DNA of 47,021 nt from Komagataeibacter intermedius TF2. GTDB taxonomy: Bacteria; Pseudomonadota; Alphaproteobacteria; Acetobacterales; Acetobacteraceae. The position numbers and the translations under genes were made by a program. Shown here piece by piece: positions 1-9,510 of the stretch; within the stretch, counting starts at the first letter, position 1; each line of letters starts with the position of its first letter. Below the pieces are notes generated by a model, which did not search any database, had not been told where the DNA came from, and saw nothing but the letters and a program-made list of their open reading frames with translations. The stretch covers positions 1-47,021 of the forward strand of contig NZ_BANF01000138.1 in the NCBI RefSeq assembly GCF_000964425.1, given 5' to 3'.

Positions 1-40
1 CAAGAACTCTGGATATGCATCAATCTAATCACAGAATGCT

Positions 41-2788
41 CTAAAAAGCGCGAAGCAGCCGGTCGAGATATTCCAGTTCTTCTGGCGGGCGGGTGCGGTC
101 AGCATCGCGGCGGCGCAGTTCCTGCTCAATTTCACGCGCGCGTTCGCGGCTGACATTGTCAGGCACATGGGTGTCGTTATCCATGCCCGCATGGGTGCCA
201 CCGGTCTTGCGACCCAATGGGTCACGATCGCCCTTGCCTTCGGCCTGCTGGTCGGTGTCGTCCTCATCATCCTGGCCGCCGGGGTGGTTGCCGCCACTGC
301 CATGGCTGCCCTTGCCATTCTCCTGCGACATCATGGGCAGGAACACGGTCATGCCGCCATGCGCACTCTGGCTGCGCATGGACTGGCGCATCTGCTGGTC
401 GCCCTGCTGCAGGTCCGCCAGAACCTTTTTCTCGGCCGCTGCCGCATCGGGGTCCTTGCCCGCGCCAAGTGCTGCGCGTACGGCCTTCATGTCCGTCTGT
501 GCCTTGTCCAGCGCGGGCATGTCCTTGCCGCTGGCCTGCCGGAATTCGCGTTGCAGTTCATGCAGCGCGCGGGACAGGGCGTGCTGCATGGCCCGGTCGG
601 CATGCTGCTGCGCCGTGTGGGCTTCCGGCGTCATGCTTTCCGGTGGCGGGGGGGCGGCCTGCTGTTGCGGCTGGGGCGCACCGCCGGATGGCGTGATGCC
701 AAGCTGGCGCAGCAGGTCGGCTGTGGACATGGAGGACAGGTCGCCGCCTTCCTCATCCATATCGGTCTGGCGGCTGGCGGCGTCACGGTCCTGCTGGCGC
801 TGGGTCTGATCCATGCGGGACTGGGCGTGGTCCAGCAACTGGGACTGGCGGCTGATCAGATCACGCAATGCGTGGCGCAGTTCCTTCGCCTGCTGGCGGG
901 CCTGCATCTGCTGCGCCAGCTGCATCATGTCCTGCGGGGTGGCGTTGCGGATGCCGTTGGCCATGTCCTCCATCTGCTGCAGCTTCTGCATTGCATCGGC
1001 ATTGCGGCCATTGGCGGCGTCGTCCTGCAACTGCTGCATCATCCGGGCCATGTTCTGTTCACCGCGTGATGTCATTTCCGGCATGGCGGGAATGGCCGAA
1101 TGCTCGCGCATTGCCTGTTGCGCCAGCGCCTGCATCTTGCGCGAAATCGCGTCCTTCAGCGCCTGCATGCGGTGCTGCAGTTCCGCCTGCTGTTCCGGTC
1201 CCTGTCCCCTGGGGCCCATGTCGCGCATGTGTTCAAGCTGTTCGCGTACGGCGTCCTGTGCCGCCTGAACGCCAAAGTCAGCCTGCTCGTTACTGATGTC
1301 CCGTCGGTTGTGTTCGATATCCAGCGCAAGGAACCACAGCCGTCCGGTGGCCTGCGTAATGGCGTAATCATCGGTCACGTCATCCGCGTCACCCAGCACG
1401 GCGGCCACGCTGGTCAATGCCAGCAGCAGGCCGACATGATGGGTCAGCATCGTGTCGGCCTGACCCAGCGCCAGCAGTTCACGCGCTGCCTGTGCCCGGT
1501 TTTCGCGGTGCAGGGCTACGCGCTTGCGGATATCCAGTATCGCCTTGGCCAGTGGATTGCTGAAGGGCCGTGCCCCCATGCGCAGCCGGATGGAGGCGGA
1601 GGTCGCGGTCATGCCGCTGGTGCTGGTGGCGACCAGGCGCGCGGTCACGTCCTCACCCGCCCACGGATTTTGTGACAGGTCGGGTGTTGCCACGTCATCT
1701 GCCACATGTGGGTGGCCATTCAGCGGGATCGGCACCGTCAGGACATCCTGTGGGCCGTCGGGCATGACCAGCTCCGCATGCATTGCGGCAATCCCGTAAG
1801 GCTGGGCCACGTGGTAGGGCAGGCGGGTGCGCCATTCACCTTCGCGGCTGCCGGGATCCTTGCCCCACGCGATGTCCGGCGCGGGATTGGGTGTTACGGT
1901 CAGGTTCCATTGCCCCAGCGTACGTCCGCGTCCGCGCAGGCGCAGCGTGCCACTGGCCAGAAGGGTCGCCTGCGCATTCCAGCTTGCATTGCCCAGGGCG
2001 TGAAAATCATGGGGACCGATCGCGGGGGATGGCCCGCTGGCATGCATGCGCAGGGCGGGACGGCCATTCAGCCCGTTCAGCGTTATGGTCAGTTGCGCGC
2101 CCGCGGGGACGGTGGCGCTGGTATGTGTTGCATCCAGAAAAACCGGCGCGCCGGGCGCGTAGTCGGGCATGGTGATCCATGCATTGATCTGGGGGGCAGG
2201 GGTATCGGCATCATCCGTGCCGGGCAGGAAGGCTGCCGTAACCCGGCTTGCGGCATGGTCGCCGCTCCATATCATGCCGCCAGCCAGCAGTAAGGCAAGG
2301 ACCGGCGTGGCCGCCCACCATGTGGCGCCACGCAGGCGCGGGCGCGGCCACCCACCCCGCAGGCGGCCCAGTGCCGCCGTGGTGCGGTGCAGGTGGACCT
2401 GCCACAGATAGGTGGTTTCGGGCGTGATGGCGTTGGCGGGCCGGTCATGCAGCGTGCGGAGCGGCTGGCCGGTCAGGCCGGATGCCTGTTCCACCCGGCG
2501 GTCGGTTTCGGACGCGGTGGGGGGATGGATGCCACGCCACTGCCGCCACGTGGCATAGAGTGTTCCGGCTCCTGTCCCTGTCAGGAGGGCAGCATGCAGG
2601 CTGTCGGGCATGTGCTGGGGCAGGCGCGCAAGCCCCAGCAGCGCAACCCCCATGGTGGCATCAACCGCAGGCAGCATGAGCGGCCATAGCTGTTCCACCC
2701 ACAGGGCACGGCGCGCCTGCTGGCGGGCACGGGCCAGGCGTCGCGGCAGGCTGCCGCCGGGCTGGGTGCTGTCCTGCCCGGCTGTCAT
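41..2788 (-). CDS. TIGR02302 / DUF4175 family membrane protein
   Basis: A 915-residue protein of the alphaproteobacterial TIGR02302 family, whose function is unknown. The first ~80 residues hold a hydrophobic pair (from about WVEQLWPLMLPAVDA), and a further membrane segment (TPVLALLLAGGMIW) lies near residue 165. A long periplasmic-type beta-rich region follows. The last ~350 residues are rich in Gln, Met and charged residues and probably form coiled coils, broken by a Pro/Gln stretch and a Gly/Asp/Glu stretch. The C-terminus keeps a charged RRRDADRTRPPEELEYLDRL block that looks conserved rather than low-complexity. I chose the ATG at 2788, which overlaps the lysA stop as ATGA; an in-frame ATG at 2851 would lie deep inside lysA. 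Its place behind argH-lptM-lysA agrees with the family's usual neighbourhood. The strong compositional bias makes long shadow frames on the other strand. Confidence 0.85.
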   Translation of the reverse strand: MTAGQDSTQPGGSLPRRLARARQQARRALWVEQLWPLMLPAVDATMGVALLGLARLPQHMPDSLHAALLTGTGAGTLYATWRQWRGIHPPTASETDRRVEQASGLTGQPLRTLHDRPANAITPETTYLWQVHLHRTTAALGRLRGGWPRPRLRGATWWAATPVLALLLAGGMIWSGDHAASRVTAAFLPGTDDADTPAPQINAWITMPDYAPGAPVFLDATHTSATVPAGAQLTITLNGLNGRPALRMHASGPSPAIGPHDFHALGNASWNAQATLLASGTLRLRGRGRTLGQWNLTVTPNPAPDIAWGKDPGSREGEWRTRLPYHVAQPYGIAAMHAELVMPDGPQDVLTVPIPLNGHPHVADDVATPDLSQNPWAGEDVTARLVATSTSGMTATSASIRLRMGARPFSNPLAKAILDIRKRVALHRENRAQAARELLALGQADTMLTHHVGLLLALTSVAAVLGDADDVTDDYAITQATGRLWFLALDIEHNRRDISNEQADFGVQAAQDAVREQLEHMRDMGPRGQGPEQQAELQHRMQALKDAISRKMQALAQQAMREHSAIPAMPEMTSRGEQNMARMMQQLQDDAANGRNADAMQKLQQMEDMANGIRNATPQDMMQLAQQMQARQQAKELRHALRDLISRQSQLLDHAQSRMDQTQRQQDRDAASRQTDMDEEGGDLSSMSTADLLRQLGITPSGGAPQPQQQAAPPPPESMTPEAHTAQQHADRAMQHALSRALHELQREFRQASGKDMPALDKAQTDMKAVRAALGAGKDPDAAAAEKKVLADLQQGDQQMRQSMRSQSAHGGMTVFLPMMSQENGKGSHGSGGNHPGGQDDEDDTDQQAEGKGDRDPLGRKTGGTHAGMDNDTHVPDNVSRERAREIEQELRRRDADRTRPPEELEYLDRLLRAF

Positions 2789-4155
2789 AGGCCTCCGCCA
2801 GCGGGGAGGAGGGTTGCCTCCACCCAGTCGGGAATACGGTCGGAGGCCCACAGGTCCTCGGGCTGCTGGCGTTCACGGATGACGGACCAGCGGTTTCCAT
2901 CCACCATGACCTGTGCCGCCAGCGGGCGGGCGTTGTAGGTGGAACTCATGACCATGCCATAGGCCCCGCAATCCAGCAGCGCCACGCGCGCCCCGGCATC
3001 CATATGCGGCAGGGTACGGTCATGGCCGAAGGTGTCGCCGCTTTCGCATACCGGCCCCACCACATGCACCTGTTCGGTGGGGGCCGTGGCGGTCGTGGCG
3101 GACAGGGGCACGATACCATGCCATGCATCATACAGGCTGGGACGCATGAGGTCATTCATCGCGGCATCCAGCACAAGGAACGGCGGCATGCCGTCATATC
3201 CCGTCTTGCGCAGGATCACGGTGGACAGCAGCACGCCGGCGGGGCCAGCCAGCCAGCGCCCGGGTTCAATGGCAAGCCGTGTGCCCAGGTCACCCAGTTC
3301 GGCATGGATGGCGGCGGCGAGGGCTTCGGGTGCGCCTTCGGTTTCATCACGATAGGAAATGCCCAGTCCTCCGCCACAGTCCAGGGCTTCAACCGTCAGC
3401 CCCCGCGCGCGGATCGCGCGGACAAGGTCAGCGAGTCTGGCATAGGCGGTGCGGTAGGGTTGCATGCGCACGATCTGGCTGCCGATATGCATTGCCAGCC
3501 CGACGGGCCGGATACCCGGTAAAGTGGCGGCGCGGGCATAAAGTTCAACCGCGCGGTCATAGGGAATTCCAAATTTGTTGGTGGCGAGGCCGGTCGTGAT
3601 CTTGGCATGGGTGCCGGCATCGACATCGGGATTGATGCGCAGCGCCACGCGTGCTTCCAGCCCTTCGGCTTCCGCCACGGCGGAGAGAAGCTCAAGCTCC
3701 TCGGCGCTTTCCACATTGATCTGCGCGATGCCCGCCTGCAGGGCGCAGCGCATTTCCTCCAGCGTCTTGCCTACGCCTGAAAAGACGATTCTGGCCGCAG
3801 GGATGCCTGCCATCATGGCGCGGCGCAGTTCACCGCCGCTGACCACGTCGGCTCCGGCTCCTTCGGCGGCCAGCACGCGCAGTACCGCCAGGTGGTCGTT
3901 GGCCTTGACGGCAAAATGAATGGAAACAGGGCGGCCCGTGGCCGCAAGGGCCGCGGCAAGCCTGCGGTACCGTGCGCGCAGGGTCCCCGCACTCATGACC
4001 CAAGTGGGCGTGCCAAGCGCATCGGCAATGGCGTTGAGGGGAACGTCTTCCAGCACAAGTCCATCCATGGCATGCATGGATAGCGCCGGACGGACGGCCA
4101 GCAGGGCGGCAACGGATGGGTCCTGTCCACGACAGGTAGGGGTAGCATCAGCCAT
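2785..4155 (-). CDS. lysA: Diaminopimelate decarboxylase
   Basis: Last enzyme of lysine synthesis: PLP-dependent decarboxylation of meso-diaminopimelate to L-lysine in the cytoplasm. The 456 residues show the alanine-racemase-fold barrel with the PLP lysine in HFAVKAND (K84), the HIGSQI strand, the glycine-rich phosphate loop CGGGLGISY, and EPGRWL. The C-terminal beta-barrel carries the CESGDTFGHD motif, whose Cys closes the active site across the dimer. The ATG at 4155 gives about 25 residues more than many homologues; an internal ATG at 4077 (MHAMDGLVLEDVPL) would give a more typical N-terminus, so the start is uncertain. The gene overlaps the downstream TIGR02302 gene by 4 bp. A divergent cytidine deaminase gene begins 78 bp away, so lysA must have its own promoter in that gap. 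Confidence 0.96.
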   Translation of the reverse strand: MADATPTCRGQDPSVAALLAVRPALSMHAMDGLVLEDVPLNAIADALGTPTWVMSAGTLRARYRRLAAALAATGRPVSIHFAVKANDHLAVLRVLAAEGAGADVVSGGELRRAMMAGIPAARIVFSGVGKTLEEMRCALQAGIAQINVESAEELELLSAVAEAEGLEARVALRINPDVDAGTHAKITTGLATNKFGIPYDRAVELYARAATLPGIRPVGLAMHIGSQIVRMQPYRTAYARLADLVRAIRARGLTVEALDCGGGLGISYRDETEGAPEALAAAIHAELGDLGTRLAIEPGRWLAGPAGVLLSTVILRKTGYDGMPPFLVLDAAMNDLMRPSLYDAWHGIVPLSATTATAPTEQVHVVGPVCESGDTFGHDRTLPHMDAGARVALLDCGAYGMVMSSTYNARPLAAQVMVDGNRWSVIRERQQPEDLWASDRIPDWVEATLLPAGGGL

Positions 4156-4233
4156 GATGTCCGCACGATACCGCCTTGCCCCGTTGCTTCCAAGGTGCTT
4201 GACGCATGAAAGAACGAGAAGGAGAAGCCGGTT

Positions 4234-4632
4234 ATGAACAATGATCCCCTGATACAGGCTGCCGTTGATATCCGGCTGCGTGCCTATGCGCCGTATTCAC
4301 GCTTTCTGGTGGGGGCGGCGGTGGAAACCACGGACGGCCAGATATATTCAGGCTGCAATGTTGAAAATGCGGCCTACCCCGAAGCCACCTGTGCCGAAGC
4401 CGGGGCCATTGCGGCCATGGTGGCGCAGGGCGGTCGGCATATCCGCCGTGTCGCAATATCTGGCGGCGTGGATACCGCCTGTCCCCCATGCGGGGGATGC
4501 CGGCAGAAAATCAGGGAATTCGCAAGCCCTGACACGCCCGTCACCATGGCGTCGCCCACAGGGGAGATCCTGCTGGTCCGCACGCTGGCGGAACTGCTGC
4601 CAGACAGTTTCGGGCCCGATAATCTGGCCTGA
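4234..4632 (+). CDS. cdd: Cytidine deaminase
   Basis: Hydrolytic deamination of cytidine/deoxycytidine to (deoxy)uridine in pyrimidine salvage. At 132 residues it matches the small homotetrameric Cdd class. The zinc site is complete: ATCAEAGAI supplies one Cys and the catalytic Glu, and PPCGGCRQ supplies two Cys. The substrate-binding YSRFLVGAAVE and CNVENAAYPE segments are also present. A purine-rich AGAAGGAGAAG stretch lies just upstream of the ATG. The gene points away from lysA and converges on the small lipoprotein gene, with only 9 bp between the two stop codons. It sits between two members of an otherwise leftward argH-lptM-lysA group, which suggests a local insertion or rearrangement. 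Confidence 0.96.
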   Translation: MNNDPLIQAAVDIRLRAYAPYSRFLVGAAVETTDGQIYSGCNVENAAYPEATCAEAGAIAAMVAQGGRHIRRVAISGGVDTACPPCGGCRQKIREFASPDTPVTMASPTGEILLVRTLAELLPDSFGPDNLA

Positions 4633-4641
4633 ATGCAGGTA

Positions 4642-4803
4642 TCAGCGCTGCGGGTTGGGGTAGGTCATGTAATAGTTCCGCGAACCCGCAGGCTGGTGCG
4701 GCGGCCCGATGCGCCCGCACGCGCCAAGCGTGGAGGCGGCAACCAGGCCGAGCAGTGTCAGCAGCATGATGCTGCGCCCGCGCGTGCGAAGGTGGATGTT
4801 CAT
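4642..4803 (-). CDS. lptM: LptM-like small lipoprotein
   Basis: A 53-residue reading frame begins at an ATG that overlaps the argH stop by 4 bp (ATGA). It encodes a basic N-terminus, a hydrophobic stretch ([13 protein letters not shown]) and a lipobox LGAC at 26-29, followed by [13 protein letters not shown] lipidated Cys followed by G-x-x-GP is the hallmark of the LptM (YifL) family, small outer-membrane lipoproteins that in E. coli assist maturation of the LptD/E LPS translocon and often lie beside lysA. The tail is short and Tyr/Pro/Asn-rich. Assignment rests on the lipobox, the CGRxGP motif, size and neighbourhood. Confidence 0.8.
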   Translation of the reverse strand: MNIHLRTRGRSIMLLTLLGLVAASTLGACGRIGPPHQPAGSRNYYMTYPNPQR

Positions 4804-6239
4804 CTGTCGTTTCCTTCCGTCCCCAGGGTATCAAGCCAGCGCGTGGCCTGCGCACGCACGTTGCCCGACGCCGTACCGCCATGGCTGGTGCGCGAGGCGA
4901 TGGAGGAATCGACATCCAGCACGGTGAAGATGTCGGCGGTGATGCCCGGCTCTTCCGCCTGCATTTCCTCCAGCGTCAGGTCAGACAGCCCGACGCCCTT
5001 CGCTTCCGCCCTGCCAACCAGGCGGCCGGTCACATGGTGGGCCGTGCGGAAGGGGACCTTCAGCACCCGCACCAGCCAGTCGGCCAGGTCGGTTGCGGTG
5101 GAAAAGCCCGATCCGGCATAGGCGCGCATCTGATCCGCATTGACGCTGAGGTCGCGGATCATGCCATCCATCGCCGCAAGGCTGAGCGCGGCGGCATCGG
5201 TCGCGGCGAAGACGGGTTCCTTGTCTTCCTGCATGTCCTTGGCATAGGCCAGCGGCAGGCCCTTCATCACGGTCAGCAGGCCAACCAGCGCGCCGGTAAT
5301 GCGTCCGCCCTTGGCGCGGACCAGTTCCGCCGCGTCGGGGTTGCGCTTCTGCGGCATGATGGACGACCCGGTCGTGAAGGCATCGGACAGGCGGATGAAG
5401 GAGAAGGGGGCGGAACACCAGATCACGATTTCTTCCGCCAGCCGCGACAGGTGCACGGCCATGATGGACAGCGCGGACAGGTATTCCAGCGCGAAATCAC
5501 GATCCGACACCGCATCGAGCGAATTGGCCGTGGGGCGGTCGAAGCCCAGCGCCCGTGCCGTCATGTCCCGGTCGATGGGGAAGGACGTGCCCGCAAGGGC
5601 TGCCGATCCCAGTGGGGATTCGTTCAGCCTGCGCCGTGCATCCGCCAGCCTGCCACGATCACGCGCCAGCATTTCCACATAGGCCAGCAGGTGATGGCCA
5701 AAGGTCACGGGCTGCGCGGTCTGCAGGTGGGTGAAGCCGGGCATGGGGGTCGCGGCATGTTCCGTCGCCCGCCGCGCCAGCGCGCGCATGAGGGACGCCG
5801 CCTGCTGGTCCAGCCCGTCGATCGCGTCGCGCACCCACAGGCGGAAATCGGTCGCAACCTGGTCATTGCGCGACCGTGCGGTGTGCAGGCGCTTTCCCGC
5901 CTCGCCAATCCGGTCGGACAGGCGGGCTTCGATATTCATGTGAATATCTTCCAGCGCGGTGCTGAATTCAAAGGTGCCAGCCGCGATTTCACGCCCGATC
6001 TGGTCCAGCCCTTCGGTAATGGCGCGGGCATCCGCATCGGAAATGATGCCGGTTTTCGCCAGCATGGCGGCATGGGCCTTTGATCCGGCGATGTCCTGCC
6101 GCCACAGGGCCCTGTCAAAACCGATCGAGGCATTGATGTCCTGCATGATCGCCGCCGGTCCCCCGGCAAAGCGGCCGCCCCATTGTGCGTTCGCCTTCTG
6201 CGCGTCGTGATCGGTCGGCGTTTTTGCGTTCCCCGGCAT
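4800..6239 (-). CDS. argH: Argininosuccinate lyase
   Basis: Final step of arginine synthesis: argininosuccinate to arginine plus fumarate. The 479 residues carry the fumarase/aspartase superfamily regions: the N-terminal [22 protein letters not shown] around residue 120, [10 protein letters not shown] around 165, and the signature loop [11 protein letters not shown] near 290 that holds the catalytic Ser. The length is typical (about 460-480). The start [14 protein letters not shown] lies only slightly before the conserved region. The gene leads a leftward unit and overlaps the lptM-like gene by 4 bp. The 212 bp to the divergent amidohydrolase gene must hold promoters for both directions. Confidence 0.97.
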   Translation of the reverse strand: MPGNAKTPTDHDAQKANAQWGGRFAGGPAAIMQDINASIGFDRALWRQDIAGSKAHAAMLAKTGIISDADARAITEGLDQIGREIAAGTFEFSTALEDIHMNIEARLSDRIGEAGKRLHTARSRNDQVATDFRLWVRDAIDGLDQQAASLMRALARRATEHAATPMPGFTHLQTAQPVTFGHHLLAYVEMLARDRGRLADARRRLNESPLGSAALAGTSFPIDRDMTARALGFDRPTANSLDAVSDRDFALEYLSALSIMAVHLSRLAEEIVIWCSAPFSFIRLSDAFTTGSSIMPQKRNPDAAELVRAKGGRITGALVGLLTVMKGLPLAYAKDMQEDKEPVFAATDAAALSLAAMDGMIRDLSVNADQMRAYAGSGFSTATDLADWLVRVLKVPFRTAHHVTGRLVGRAEAKGVGLSDLTLEEMQAEEPGITADIFTVLDVDSSIASRTSHGGTASGNVRAQATRWLDTLGTEGNDR

Positions 6240-6451
6240 CCTGTGTTCCAGCTACCCCAAGTGTGAAAAGGATCGTGTCTCGTGCATTGTGGCATGACGC
6301 CATCACATGCGGCGCACCCTACCCATCTGGCGCGGCAGATACAATCGTTCGCGTGGCGGGCAGTCCGTCCCATGCGATGGATGGGCGGCAGGGGTCTTTC
6401 ACTCCCGCGGCGGGACCTGTAACATCGGGGCGAACCCGCCCATGGCACAGG

Positions 6452-7279
6452 ATGTCCCGCACAATGCAGCATACAGCCCTTGCGCAGGAGCCGTTACGGT
6501 TGCTGACGCAGGATGATCCGGCTCCCGTCATCCAGTATGGCACCTCCGCGCTTGATGGCGTCATGCCGCCCGGCCTGCCGTTCGTACTGGTCAGCGATCA
6601 TGCAGGGCGCGGCATCCCGTCCGCGCTGGGGGATATGGGGGTCAGCGCCGCTGATCACGCACGCCATATCGCCTGCGACCTGGGAATGGCCGAAACCGGG
6701 CGGCTGCTGGCGCGGGAACTGGACTGCGTGCTGATCGAACAGGCCTATTCACGCCTTGTGATCGACTGCAACCGCGCGCCGGGGCACCCGACATCCATCG
6801 TGCGTGAAAGTGACGGCACGCGGGTTCCGGCCAATATCGATATCACGGCAGCGGAAGAAGGCAGCCGGGTGGAGGAAATCTTCCTGCCATACCACGACCG
6901 GATCAGCCGCGAGATCTCGACACGGCTGGAGGCCGGGCGGCCTGTGGTGCTGGTGTCCCTGCACAGCTTTACCGACCGCATGAACGGCATGGCGCGGCCA
7001 TGGCATACGGGTGTGCTGCATAATCGCAACCCGGCCTTCGGCCTGCGGGTGCGTGACCTGCTGGCGGCGGAAGACGGGCTGGTGGTCGGCAGCAATGAAC
7101 CCTATGCCCTGACGGATGTCAGTGATTATACCGTGCCGGTCCATGCTGAAGGGCGCGGGGTGCCCTATCTGGAAATCGAGATACGCCAGGACCTGATCGC
7201 CACCGCGCAGGGGCAGGCGGAATGGGCGCAGCGCCTGGCCCGCATCCTGCCGCAGGCATGGGAAGATTTCAGGCACTAG
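6452..7279 (+). CDS. N-formylglutamate amidohydrolase family protein
   Basis: Member of the FGase (HutG-like) family of zinc hydrolases that release formate or another acyl group from N-acylated glutamate-type substrates. Visible family features are LVSDHAGRGIP near residue 40, with a metal-binding Asp-His pair, RLVIDCNRAPGHPTSI in the middle, LVSLHSFTD with a second His, and VGSNEPYALTDVSDYTVPVHAE near the end. No histidine-degradation genes are nearby, so the physiological substrate is open. I use the ATG at 6452 (MSRTMQHT), giving 275 residues; an ATG at 6464 is equally possible, and the much longer upstream frame lacks family similarity and runs into argH. Confidence 0.85.
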   Translation: MSRTMQHTALAQEPLRLLTQDDPAPVIQYGTSALDGVMPPGLPFVLVSDHAGRGIPSALGDMGVSAADHARHIACDLGMAETGRLLARELDCVLIEQAYSRLVIDCNRAPGHPTSIVRESDGTRVPANIDITAAEEGSRVEEIFLPYHDRISREISTRLEAGRPVVLVSLHSFTDRMNGMARPWHTGVLHNRNPAFGLRVRDLLAAEDGLVVGSNEPYALTDVSDYTVPVHAEGRGVPYLEIEIRQDLIATAQGQAEWAQRLARILPQAWEDFRH

Positions 7280-7322
7280 CCACCCGTATCAACATATCCG
7301 GCATTTGATGGATTGGAAGACA

Positions 7323-8189
7323 ATGGAACGCAGGCCACGCATTGACGGGCATACCCTTCTGGCCGGGGTGATCGGCTGGCCGGTGGCGCATTCGCGCTCG
7401 CCGCTCATGCATAATTTCTGGCTGGGACAGCGTGGGATCAACGGGGCATATGTTCCATTGCCCGTGGCGCCGGGTGCGTTCGATGTCGCGGTGCGGGGGC
7501 TGCAGGCGGCAGGATTCCGTGGCGTGAACGTGACCATTCCGCACAAGGAATCGGCCTACCGGATCGTGGACCGCCTGGACCGTTCGGCCCGACGTTCGGG
7601 ATCGGTCAACACGCTGGTTTTTGCATCCGATGGCAGGATCGAAGGATATTCCACCGATGGCGACGGGTTCGTGGCCAATGTGGAGGCGCATGGAATTCCC
7701 GTTACAGGTGGTCGCGCCCTGCTGCTGGGGGCAGGCGGGGCGGCGCGCGCCATTGCCGCAAGCCTGCTGGACCGGGGGGTGGATGTTGTCGTGGCCAACC
7801 GCACCCGCGCACGGGCGGATGCACTGGCGGCACAGCTTGCGGGCATTACCGTCATTGACTGGGTCGCAGCAGGAGAGATGCTGTCATCGTGCCAGTTTCT
7901 GGTCAACACCACGTCCATCGGCATGGAAGGAGGGGCGGACGCCACGCTTCCGCTGGATCTGGCGCGTGCGGATGCCGGGCTGGTTGTCTGTGACATCGTT
8001 TATGTGCCGCGCCAGACCGCGCTGCTCAGGCAGGCGGCGGAACGTGGGCTGCGTACCGTCGACGGGCTGGGCATGCTGATCCATCAGGCCGGGCTGGGGT
8101 TTGAAAAATGGTTTGGGGCGACACCGGATATCGGGCCGGAGGTCGAAGCCCTTCTGGATGCCGACCTGCACCGCACGCACGCGGACTGA
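7323..8189 (+). CDS. aroE: Shikimate dehydrogenase
   Basis: NADPH-dependent reduction of 3-dehydroshikimate to shikimate, the fourth step of the shikimate pathway. The N-terminal substrate domain has VAHSRSPLMHN and NVTIPHKESAY, whose Lys is catalytic. The Rossmann domain has LLLGAGGAARAIAASL and a downstream NRT basic cluster (VVANRTRARA) that selects NADP. A C-terminal QAGLGFEKWFG completes the fold. The ATG at 7323 follows GGAAG closely and gives 288 residues; the upstream TTG-ATG pair at 7305/7308 is in frame but adds only a few residues. The gene is followed 11 bp later by coaE, so aroE-coaE-dnaQ probably form one transcript. Confidence 0.96.
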   Translation: MERRPRIDGHTLLAGVIGWPVAHSRSPLMHNFWLGQRGINGAYVPLPVAPGAFDVAVRGLQAAGFRGVNVTIPHKESAYRIVDRLDRSARRSGSVNTLVFASDGRIEGYSTDGDGFVANVEAHGIPVTGGRALLLGAGGAARAIAASLLDRGVDVVVANRTRARADALAAQLAGITVIDWVAAGEMLSSCQFLVNTTSIGMEGGADATLPLDLARADAGLVVCDIVYVPRQTALLRQAAERGLRTVDGLGMLIHQAGLGFEKWFGATPDIGPEVEALLDADLHRTHAD

Positions 8190-8200
8190 ACGGGGCCGCC

Positions 8201-8830
8201 ATGCGCGTGCTGGGGCTGACAGGCGGGATCGGCATGGGCAAGTCCACGACGGCCGCCCTGCTGAAACGGGCGGGCATACGGGTGTTCGATGCCGACGCCA
8301 CTGTTGCCGCCCTGCAGGCCCCGCATGGGGCGGCCCTGCCTGCCATCGGGCGGCTGGTGTCCGGTTCGGTGCATGATGGCGTGCTGGACCGCGCGGTATT
8401 GCGGCAGGCGGCGCTGTCCGATCCTGTGGTCATGCGTGGTCTGGAGGGAATTATCCACCCGCTGGTGCGCCGGGCGCGTCAGCGGTTTCTGGCGCGCGCC
8501 CGGCGCGATGGCTGCCGGTGGATCGTGCTGGATGTCCCGCTTCTGTTTGAAACCGGAACCGACCGGATATGCGACCGCGTGGTGGTGGTCAGCGCGCCCG
8601 CGGCCATACAGCGCCAGCGCGTGCTGCGGCGGGGGCGGATGACGCCGGCCCAGATCGATGCCGTCATCGCCCGGCAGATGCCCGATGCCGTAAGGCGGCG
8701 CCGGGCCGACGTGATTATTGAAACCGGCCTGTCGCGCCACGAAACGGTGCGGCAGGTCAGGCGTTTGCTGTATGCACTGCGCGAAGGAAGTCCCGCCGCA
8801 TGGGCGGCAGCCGGGGGGAAGCGAGCATGA
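8201..8830 (+). CDS. coaE: Dephospho-CoA kinase
   Basis: Last step of coenzyme A synthesis: ATP-dependent 3'-phosphorylation of dephospho-CoA. The 209-residue protein opens with MRVLGLTGGIGMGKST, the P-loop typical of CoaE, followed by FDADATVAAL (the D-x-D motif of the substrate site), HPLVRRARQRF, and LDVPLLFETG with the lid region after it. The ATG at 8201 puts the P-loop at the very N-terminus as in all homologues, whereas the frame extending upstream to 8108 overlaps aroE. The stop overlaps the dnaQ start (ATGA), pointing to translational coupling. Confidence 0.96.
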   Translation: MRVLGLTGGIGMGKSTTAALLKRAGIRVFDADATVAALQAPHGAALPAIGRLVSGSVHDGVLDRAVLRQAALSDPVVMRGLEGIIHPLVRRARQRFLARARRDGCRWIVLDVPLLFETGTDRICDRVVVVSAPAAIQRQRVLRRGRMTPAQIDAVIARQMPDAVRRRRADVIIETGLSRHETVRQVRRLLYALREGSPAAWAAAGGKRA

Positions 8831-9510
8831 AACGTACCATCCTGTTTGATACGGAAACCACCGGCCTTGATCCGCTCAAGGGGGACCGGGTGATTGAAAT
8901 CGCGGCCCTTGAACTGGTGGGTGACCTGCCCACGGGGCGCAGTTTCCATGTCCTGATTGACCCGGAACGCGACGTGCCGGAAGAAGCGTCGCGCGTGCAT
9001 GGCTTCACGCGGGCGGATCTGGAAGGGAAGCCGAAATTCGCGGAAATCGCCCCGGATTTTCTGGAATTTGTCGGCACTGATCCCCTGATCGCGCATAATG
9101 CCCGCTTCGACTTTGGCTTCATGAACGCGGAACTGTCGCGCGCGCGCCTGCCGGAACTTGATATGGGGCGGATGGTCGATACGCTGGATATGGCGCGGGA
9201 GCGTTTCCCGGGCATGCCCAACAGTCTCGATGCCCTGTGCCGCCGCTTTTCCATCGACCTGTCGGAACGTACCACCCATAACGCGCTGCTCGACTGCAAA
9301 CTGCTGGCGGCGGTCTATCTGGAACTGACCGGCGGCAGGCAGCGCGGATTCAGCCTGGCGGTGGATGATAATGGCGGCGGGGGGATCGCAACCTATACCT
9401 ATGCGCGTCCCGCCGGGCATGTTCCGGTGCGCGTCAGGCCCGATCCGGTGGAACTTGAAGCCCATCAGGCGTTTGTCGGACATCTGTCGGACCCGCTGTG
9501 GCTCGCCTGA
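8827..9510 (+). CDS. dnaQ: DNA polymerase III epsilon subunit (proofreading exonuclease)
   Basis: 3'-5' exonuclease of the replicative polymerase. All three Exo motifs are intact: FDTETTGL (Exo I, Asp and Glu) at 7-14, IAHNARFDFGFMN (Exo II) in the middle, and HNALLDCKLLAAVYLEL (Exo III, the His and Asp of the DEDDh type). The 227-residue length and a C-terminal tail, which in the family contacts the polymerase alpha subunit, fit. The ATG overlaps the coaE stop by 4 bp; coaE next to dnaQ is common in alphaproteobacteria. A small GTCCC/GGGAC hairpin at 9537-9549 follows the gene but lacks a clear T-run. Confidence 0.95.
   Translation: MKRTILFDTETTGLDPLKGDRVIEIAALELVGDLPTGRSFHVLIDPERDVPEEASRVHGFTRADLEGKPKFAEIAPDFLEFVGTDPLIAHNARFDFGFMNAELSRARLPELDMGRMVDTLDMARERFPGMPNSLDALCRRFSIDLSERTTHNALLDCKLLAAVYLELTGGRQRGFSLAVDDNGGGGIATYTYARPAGHVPVRVRPDPVELEAHQAFVGHLSDPLWLA

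Noticed and set aside
167-1069. A 300-codon rightward open frame
   Set aside because: It is antisense to the Gln/Met-rich part of the TIGR02302 gene; the long frame follows from that composition and has no recognisable domain.
4881-6083. A 400-codon rightward open frame
   Set aside because: It is antisense to argH, whose catalytic motifs are complete; the sequence is Gly/His/Arg-rich with no domain.
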